This document shows, piece after piece, positions 56,394 to 64,000 of a stretch of 64,000 nucleotides of DNA. The notes beneath the pieces are model-generated. The model made no database searches. It was not told where the DNA came from and saw only the letters and a list, made by a program, of their open reading frames with translations. Origin of the DNA: Gossypium raimondii. Taxonomy: Eukaryota; Streptophyta; Magnoliopsida; Malvales; Malvaceae. The stretch lies in contig NC_068569.1 of the NCBI RefSeq assembly GCF_025698545.1, forward strand, positions 1,054,001-1,118,000, given 5' to 3'. Position 1 is the stretch's first letter, and each line of letters starts with the position of its first letter. The translations under genes were made by a program, and so were the position numbers.

Positions 56394-57371
56394 CCATTGT
56401 CCAATGGGTTCAAGTTTGAAGTAATTTTAATTCTTCATTATATCAAAAGCTTTATTTGGTAATAATGATAAAATTTTTGGATTCGATTATTAAGGAGTGC
56501 ACGTGAATTCTTTTCCCCAATTTTTCAAATTTGAATCCATGGACGCTAGTTTCATACAAATTTTGAAACTTTTACTTCCATAGTTTACAATTTTTACACA
56601 ACAAAATATTTATTATTTCTTCCATCATTCTCTTTGTTCCTTTTGTGAAATTATAAATATTTATATAAAGCTGTCGGATCTAATAACACCCAACTTTCTT
56701 TTCCCTAAAGCTTACTGTAAAAAGGATCGTTAATAACTTCTTAGGTTTCCCTTTTCTCAAGGAAAATTCTACTGTCATGAACAAATCAAATAATTTCTTT
56801 TTACCGAGATGTGAAGTTTGTTCGAGAAAATTCTTGTTATAATTGTTGCAATAATATAAATATAATTAATCTGTCTAATTTTATCATCACATCAATCAAA
56901 TAAATTATAAAGTAGTTCATGAGCAGTAATGCGTAATTATATTTAATAAATAACAATGCAAGCCAGATGAAGCTAATCCAAATAATAAATAAATGTGATT
57001 TATTAAACCGAACGGATAATTTATAATTATTTTTCCTTGCGTAGGCCTCTAGGTGAAAAATGAGACGACATGATATTGGTTTAATCATGGGATTAGCATT
57101 AAAGAAGGATTAAATAAGTAATTGTGATTATTAGGAGTTCCAAATTAAAATGGAAGGGCAGAAGACAGAAATAATTGCAATCCCCAAGATCTGCGTTTGT
57201 TTGGAGCTTAAAGGCACAACAAATTAGGTCACCTCAAAATTAGTAAATTTAATTAATATATGCCTAAATTAATTAGCAAACTAATTACTTCTTTTCATTG
57301 AGTTGTGTAATTTGTCGGTCGTTTGTTTGCTAGAAAAGCCACAAGATGTATATTCGATAATTTAAACAAAT
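56394..57371. other. Intergenic, AT-rich
   Basis: No recognisable gene or further element. Confidence 0.5.
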
Positions 57372-57830
57372 GAGTTAATTCCACAAAACATCCTCAAATC
57401 ACGACCTTCATTCTAAATTGATCCCTAAAATTCGAATCACACTAATTACATCTTTAAACTATCAACCTTATATTATTTCGGTTATTTTGTTATTAAAATC
57501 GTTAATTTAACTATCAAATGACAGGTCGGATCTTATGTAATATATTTAAAATGAAATTTTTAGAGTTTTCGAAACTTTTACAAGAGATATATTGTTTGCT
57601 CTTTTTTTAGTTTTTTACTTTTAAAAATTATGCGACAACATTCTATTTCTTTATTTTTTTTCATTTTAAGTTTGGAGACATAAGATTTGATATGTTATTT
57701 AACCGTTTTAATAACAAAGGGACCTGATTGTACAACATCGATAGTTTAGAAATATAATTAGAACGTTCTGAAGTTTGTGGGCCAATTTACAATGAGAGTC
57801 AGAGTTTGGGTTGTCTAGTGCAATGAACTC
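57372..57830. mobile_element. Foldback MITE with 9-bp target duplication (Mutator-like)
   Basis: The left end GAGTTAATTCCACAAAACA and the reverse complement of the right end, GAGTTCATTGCACTAGACA, start long imperfect inverted repeats of about 120 bp per arm. The flanks are a perfect 9-bp TAAACAAAT (57363-57371 and 57831-57839). A 9-bp duplication with long inverted repeats fits a Mutator-related MITE. Confidence 0.8.
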
Positions 57831-57839
57831 TAAACAAAT

Positions 57840-59115
57840 TTATAAAATAAAATTTTACAAATTATCATATATTAAAGCATATTTTTAAAATTATTAATGA
57901 GGTATGTATATAAATTTATACGTATTGAATGAAAACTAGAGATGAGTGGAGTGGTTGAGGTGTTGAATTTTAGCATGTTTCAATCCCAAAAAACCGGGGG
58001 CTCCCTCATCTACATCTGTTTCTTTTATTAGCTTTGTTCATTAGTTTGAGTTGAGTTATTGCTGTAATGAAGGGAAATGCTGGCACCGCCCAACATACAT
58101 GTCTGTAATTTAATGTGTTATTATTGTAAGTAGTAAAATAATTTTTATATATACTGAATTACTGTGTTAGATTTTCGTACCCTTAAGATATGATCTGAGC
58201 ATATGTATAAATTACTTGGCTTTGAAGTCATACTAGGGATGTCAATACAGTTTGAAAGAATGTAAAAAAAAAAACAATTATAATGGGAAAATATGTCACC
58301 TTTCAAGAAAAAGGTGCTTTTTTCCTACTACTTTGATGGGGTTCTTAATATCAGATTTGTATTCCCTTACAAGTTGCAATTTTATTAAGAATTAAGCTTA
58401 ATGATAAATCAATAATTTCTTGATAATAGTGCTGCAAATATGAAGTTTTCCAAAGTCAGTGTTATTTTATCATGAACTATTACACTGTCAATACAGTAAG
58501 TGTTGGACTTAAAATTAATTATACCATAAATCTTAAAGGATTTCATTTTCAGTAAAGTGATGGACGATTGCGAACCTTTGATTATTATTATTTTTTAAAA
58601 TTAAAATTATAAACCCTAAATTTAATTTAAAAAATCTAGAGATCATATAATTGTCTGTAAACTTATGGACTGTGAGCATATATTTTTCCAATCTCCTTAG
58701 AATGATAGTATGCATAAAAATCTTAGTTTTGTTCAAAATTAATTTTAAAAAATAAATAAAATTGAATTCAAAACTAGATTAGGTAGTTTAGCAAGAAGGT
58801 GGTGTTAAGGCAAAGATGATGGGAAAACAAATGTTAAAGGGGGGAGGGGTCTTAGATTCTATAATGGGAGGCATGGAAACAGCACCCACGTTCTTCTCTG
58901 ATCATTATTTTACTTAACTTTCTTTTGTCTCTCTTCTTTTTTCCCGGTCTTCAATTCCTCCCCTCATAGCCATAGCCCATAGCCCATAGGCCATTTACCT
59001 CTTTCCCCCAACCTCCTTAAATACTCTTATTACACCATCTCTGTTAACTCCACTGTCTTGATAAACTACTGTCTGAACCACAACCATCTCTTCTTTACTA
59101 CTTTTCGACTGTTTA
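57840..59115. other. Intergenic and PLATZ upstream region
   Basis: AT-rich without a gene. The last 250 bp are the CT-rich promoter and leader of the PLATZ gene. Confidence 0.5.
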
Positions 59116-60086
59116 ATGATTATGATCATGGTTTGTCTTTATTTCTCTACCGAAATTCGAATTTTTTTTATTCAAATAATTGGTATATTGATTCATTTTT
59201 TGTGTTATTTTAGGGAATTGAAAAGCCTGCATGGTTAGAAGGCATCTACACCCAGAAATTCTTCGTGGGGTGTTCGTACCACGAAACTGCAAAAAAGAAT
59301 GAAAAGAACGTATATTGTTTGGATTGTTGTATAAGTATTTGCCCTCATTGCATATCCTCACATAGTTTCCATAGGCTTCTTCAAGTTCGTCGCTATGTTT
59401 ATCATGATGTTGTTAGATTGGAAGATCTTCAAAAGCTTATAGATTGCTCCAATGTTCAGGTTTGTAAATAGACAAATGATAGTTTGGTTTGTTTTTTTGT
59501 AGAATTCAGTTCATAATTCATGGCCTTTGATTGGATTAGGCTTATACTATAAACAGTGCAAAAGTGGTGTTCATCAAAAAAAGACCTCAAAATAGACAAT
59601 TCAAAGGGGCTGGAAACTACTGTACTTCTTGTGACAGAAGTCTTCAAGAACCATTCATCCATTGCTCTTTGGGGTGCAAGGTATGCTTAAGAATTATGAT
59701 AAAACTAGGTTTTTCCTTTTTTGTTTGTTTGTTTGAAGCTTAAAAGCTTAAAATTTGAACAGGTGGATTTTGTGTTGAAACACTACAAAGACTTGTCTCC
59801 ATTCTTAAAGAAATGCAAGAAATTAACACTTAGCCCAGATTTCCTTATCCCACAAGACATGGGAGACGATGAAACAACAAACGGGACACCACGTTCAACA
59901 ATAGCAGACGGTGATGAACCGATTATAAGCTGGTCTTCAGGGTCATCAGGTTCCGACAACATGAGCATGGCATACAGTTGTGATGAGATTGTAAGGAAGA
60001 AGAGAAATGGGTTATATGATCAAGACATGGCTAGTAGCATCATGAATAGAAGGAAAGGCATTCCCCATAGATCTCCACTATGTTAA
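59116..60086 (+). CDS. PLATZ zinc-binding transcription factor
   Basis: Four exons: 59116-59130, 59214-59459, 59540-59680, 59763-60086, giving 241 aa. The first coding exon has only five codons (MIMIM). The PLATZ domain then follows: PAWLEGIYTQKFFVGCSYHE, KNVYCLDCCISICPHCISSH, FHRLLQVRRYVYHDVVRLED, LQKLIDCSNVQ, INSAKVVFIKKRPQNRQFKG, NYCTSCDRSLQEPFIHCSLG and CK. The Cys/His residues of the plant-specific A/T-rich-sequence- and zinc-binding family are all visible. The C-terminal 90 residues are Ser-rich (ISWSSGSSGSDNMS) with a basic end, RRKGIPHRSPLC. PLATZ proteins are nuclear DNA-binding regulators. Which clade this belongs to cannot be told here. An alternative start is the last ATG of exon 1, with little effect. 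Confidence 0.92.
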
Positions 60087-62279
60087 GCCCAATTATAATA
60101 ATGAGTGAATCATTAATTTCAAAAGCTTTAAGCTCTGACTCTCTTTTCTTTTATCTATTCTAGTCACTTGGTCGGGGGGGTTTTGTCTTAATGGTATCAC
60201 GTGATTCCTAATTCCAAGTTAACAGTTTGTACAGTTCTTTTAACCCTCTTTTTTCCCATTTCTCATTAACCTTAATTACCATATATCTATGCTTTATTAT
60301 TTATTTGGAGAACTTCATTCTTAAGCTTTTTCTCCTTTTCCTGTAAGTTTGTAACTCAATATTTGATGGGTTTTTTTTAGTCGTAACGACTTTGTGATTC
60401 GCTTAATTATAATTTAATGAATAAAATAAAAGTTAGAAATAATATGGCCATTTTAGATTTGGGCCTTATTAATTTTTAATTTGATTTTAACTATTAGGAT
60501 ATTATTTCGTATCTCGAAATTTGAGTATTTATGGTTGTATTACTAAATGACATCAAGTTGATAATAAATAAAATCTTCGTCACCGCCCTGTTATTATTTT
60601 TTAATGAATCAAATAAAAAAGTTTAATTCTTTTATATATTTTCTTTAAAATACTAATCATGAAGACAAATGTCTGGTTTTAAAGCTGTTAAAAGCTACTT
60701 TGAGTTAACTAGTTTGGGCCTACGTTAAGGCTCAAATAAGACCCAGAAATCAGTCGATTCCTCATGCTTTGCTATCTTATCTCACAAGTCATGCCTTCCT
60801 TTTTAGGCTTTTTAGAATTTGGCCCACACAAAGTAGATTCGGATGTTTGTGTTTATCTATTTTAGGAAATCATATAAACATTAACAAAAGATAAATCCAA
60901 AAATTTGTGATATTTGAACTCTGATTATATGCATGAACTTTTAATAATTTAATACAACTTAACTTGAATAATAAAATAATTTACACACAATTTTTATATC
61001 CCGAAACTCAAATCCGAAAATTTATAGTTTTATAACCTCAACTCTGGTTAACAATGCAAAATTTTCATTACTTACATAAAGCTACTACTAATATTACCAT
61101 ATTTTTATGTAATATTATTTTACATTTACATATTAAATAATTTAACTAATTAACAGCTCACATATTAAATTTAGATTTATATTTTTATTCCACAAGCAAC
61201 TTTAAAAATTATCATGTGTCTCTTTTTTAATATTTATTTATTTTAAATATTTTATTATACCACTATAAAACATTTGTCAGTCTAAATACTTCAATGACAA
61301 TATACCAAATATTTTCCTTCAATTTAACTCAATTTTAAACATTCAAATTCCAATATCCATTCCATATTTCACCAAAGGGCAAGACAGGAGAGCACAAATT
61401 ATAACATTTTAATGTATTATGAATCAGAATCAGAAATAATCATGTAGCCATATCGATTAGATTAAAAACCGTACGATACATTAATCGAAGCAAATAGTTA
61501 AATCGATTTTTAAGTGAACTACTAGAAATCAATTGAACCGGTTTGAAAATATTCAGTTAAATTTGTGAATGAGTCGAATTTTCTCTACTTTTTTTCAATT
61601 TTAATAATTAAAAATCAAAACGTCGTGGAAACCGATCTTACTATAAATCTGATCTGAATTAGAAAACCCTACTATTACCTACAAATCTAAGCTCCCATCT
61701 TTGGATGGACATGTCAATAAATAAAATCAGGGCATTAAATTAAGATAGATAATGGACTATATAATATTACAAGATTTGATGTTTAGCCATCATCAATCAA
61801 ACTAAAAGTTGGATGAATTAACCTATCATTTACTATACATTTTATATTTTTGATGTGTATTTTGTAGTTTTATTGAAAATTTATGACAACGTTTCTTAAA
61901 AGCTTAAATTTTCTTTAAAAATACAATATATTTTATTCATCTTTATCACTTACTCTAGAACCTACACCTATAATTCTTCGAGTGTAAGTTAAAATAGGTT
62001 CTCTTTACATGCTTATCCGTAAGGAATTATTATATGAACTGACATTTTGGGTCAAACATTGTTTCAAAGAACATAAATTTTTTGATCATTATTCAAAGAT
62101 AATAATAAGAATTACAAGTGTGAGTAAAGTATTTGTTACCTTTTACACGCGTATCCGCAGGGAAGTGACATTTTTTTTGTCTTAACATTATTTCTAAGAT
62201 AATAGTACTATTTTGCTTTAATTTTTCCAGTGGTGTTGCTTTTCTATCAATACACTTTCAATTTAGATTTCATTTCATA
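60087..62279. other. Intergenic, AT-rich
   Basis: It holds the PLATZ 3' flank, then long AT-rich sequence without a recognisable gene. Confidence 0.5.
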
Positions 62280-62815
62280 ACCAATCCAGTACAACAAAGG
62301 GACCTAAAGCCCGAGAGATAACGAGATCAAGCCTAAAGGCTAGGCCCAAGAGTTCAAACCAACAGAACAGCATCTCGCCGCCGTTAGTTTTGGAGGAGGG
62401 GGGAACAAGAGATCGTTCGGATGGAAGTTACACGACTATGACAGAGAACTCGCCTCAATAACGAGCATGGAGCAGAGTGAAGCACGAGAAAACCCGGGCG
62501 TCGGAGATCACCGGCACCAATTACAAGCCCGACGGTGAAGGAGCCAAGGACGAAATGACCCTCCAATCAGTCGGCCATGAACAACCACCAGATAAACACG
62601 GGTGCGGCCACACCAACAGCCTTCGAAACTCACAAACGGCAGGAACTCCAGCAAACAACCTATGCCGAAAAAGGAAAATCCAACACTTCACAGATCTGAG
62701 GGAAGAAAGCATTAAAAGGGAACATCTAAGGCATAAACACCAACCACCATAGAGGTGAACGGGGACAAAAAGGGATAGGGCCCTTGGAGAACAAAGATGC
62801 GGCCGGCGAGGATCC
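62280..62815 (-). other. GC-richer unassigned island, possibly a retroposed fragment
   Basis: About 530 bp with much higher GC than the surroundings. Read on the minus strand it ends with gggctttaggtccctttgtt and ggttatgaaatgaaa, which resembles the 3' tail of plant LINEs. No clear reading frame, target duplication or inverted repeat was found. The assignment is weak. Confidence 0.3.
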
Positions 62816-64000
62816 GGTTTTTTTAAAATGAAAATTTTTTATTTAAGGCTTTATAATTTATAAAATTATTTTAATTTAATCTATTAAAATTTAATAAAAA
62901 TATAAATTATTAAAATGATGATATTTTATAGCTTTACTCATGATGAAATAAATGCCAAAAATTACAGTAAATCATATCTTTAAAATTTATTTACCATGTC
63001 ATGATTTATACTTGCTGAAAATTTTGGATCCATACATGAATTAAATTACCGGATCTTATCTTGAAACCAATATTGCAAGCACTAGATCGTGGTTGATTGT
63101 TGAGTTCAACTATTATAAAATAATTTTTTTAAAAAGATTTAACTGATTTTTCTATCCAATTATTAATTGTCAAATCAACTTATTTTAACCTGTCAATCCA
63201 TCTAATTTGGATGAATATTGGTAAAATTCAACATTTTACCTTGAAAACTGTCCTAAAACCAGAAGAAGTGTAGAAAAAGATGGTAGCATGTCTTTATCAA
63301 TGTGAGTATGATCAGAAGTCCTTCCAGTGGTGGATTTGAATGTGACGAACTTTTATTTGTTTGTAAGGTTTTTTAGGTGGCAAACAAAGCTAGACTTTTG
63401 AACTTATTGCTATGTATAATTATATACAACAAGTATTGCCCCCACATGACCGACCTTTTGGATAAGCAACCATATCAAGTTGAACTCAAATTCCATATCT
63501 CTGTCAATTTATTTAAATAATAATACTAACAATGGGTATGCAATTTACTTTTTGCATGAAGATTATTCCTAAGTGGAGTTTATAATTGTTCAACAAAATT
63601 GATTAAACAATAAAATCTTCATTAGAAAATAATATAACCTAAAATCATTTTCACTTGACTTGGGGTTTAAGACAACACTGAATTCAAGACACTCAAACCC
63701 TTCCATGCAATCAAAATTCAACTAACCCTCCAATTTTAACTCTCACGCACATTTTCTTCTTTTCTGGCAACAAGAGAGATTTTATCTTCCTGAAAACTAC
63801 TAAAGCACTGTCAAGTGTCAGGTGAGTAAGACCCTTGACCTGCAACACCACTCACTCCATAACAATATATATACACACCTCTTTGTTATTACAAGAAATA
63901 TAACACCTGAATTTGATGTTACATGTTTAGTAAGAAACGGTGCAAGAAAGTTTTGTATCTTATTACATGATCTTCCACCAGGTTTATTTTGTCTGAAAAA
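62816..64000. other. Intergenic to the window end
   Basis: AT-rich. No gene is recognised. Confidence 0.5.

Noticed and set aside
55798..56413. Frames within the purine-rich and AATCG-repeat parts
   Set aside because: Low-complexity translations of the hAT element. They have no codon-like structure or homology that I recognise.
1..64000. CRISPR arrays, operons, bacterial-type genes
   Set aside because: None is present. Introns, MITEs and plant gene families show that this is a eukaryotic nuclear sequence.

Overview
The window looks like a piece of a dicot plant nuclear chromosome. It is AT-rich, has multi-exon genes with GT-AG introns, and is full of LTR retrotransposons, LINEs and MITEs. 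The style of the genes and repeats, with LTRs carrying CACACGG-type repeats and TGTAACA termini, suggests a Malvaceae genome such as cotton (Gossypium). That assignment is inference, since no search could be run.

Six ordinary protein-coding genes can be modelled exon by exon: a PTAC14/PAP7 SET-domain protein (3315-7324, minus), a clade-D-like PP2C phosphatase (20444-23077, plus), a small secreted precursor ending in a GOLVEN/RGF/CLEL peptide (24121-25173, minus), CRR6 for chloroplast NDH assembly (48683-50094, minus), a plastid-type methyltransferase like At2g41040/At1g78140 (50976-53206, plus) and a PLATZ zinc-binding transcription factor (59116-60086, plus). Two further genes, 8880-9566 and 16145-16351, encode His/Pro-rich repeat proteins. 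They lie in a dispersed tandem duplication that was later split by a retroelement insertion.

The rest is mobile DNA. Position 1-2936 is a small LTR element (296-bp LTRs, 5' LTR cut by the window edge). Between a gag remnant and the very end of integrase it carries pieces of two unrelated host transcripts: a TGA-class bZIP factor and a SKOR-type potassium channel. Position 10129-14507 looks like a solo LTR holding a LINE that keeps its 5' half. Position 26086-33918 is a full-length LINE on the minus strand with a 17-bp target-site duplication, itself split by a solo LTR (28545-30692).

Position 39537-47455 is the strangest structure. Two 3' halves of a Ty3/gypsy element lie head to head as an imperfect inverted repeat, both outer ends are U5/LTR 3' termini, and the whole is bounded by a perfect 5-bp direct repeat (ACCTT). 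This is what integration of a palindromic cDNA would leave. At least six MITE-like elements with recognisable target-site duplications are also present, two of them inside introns of PTAC14.

Three genes (PTAC14, CRR6, the methyltransferase) make proteins with plastid-type N-termini. CRR6 and the methyltransferase diverge from one 0.9-kb spacer. The gene neighbourhood otherwise gives no sign of a shared pathway. The best candidates for something undescribed are the TGA-SKOR transducing retroelement and the palindromic retroelement.
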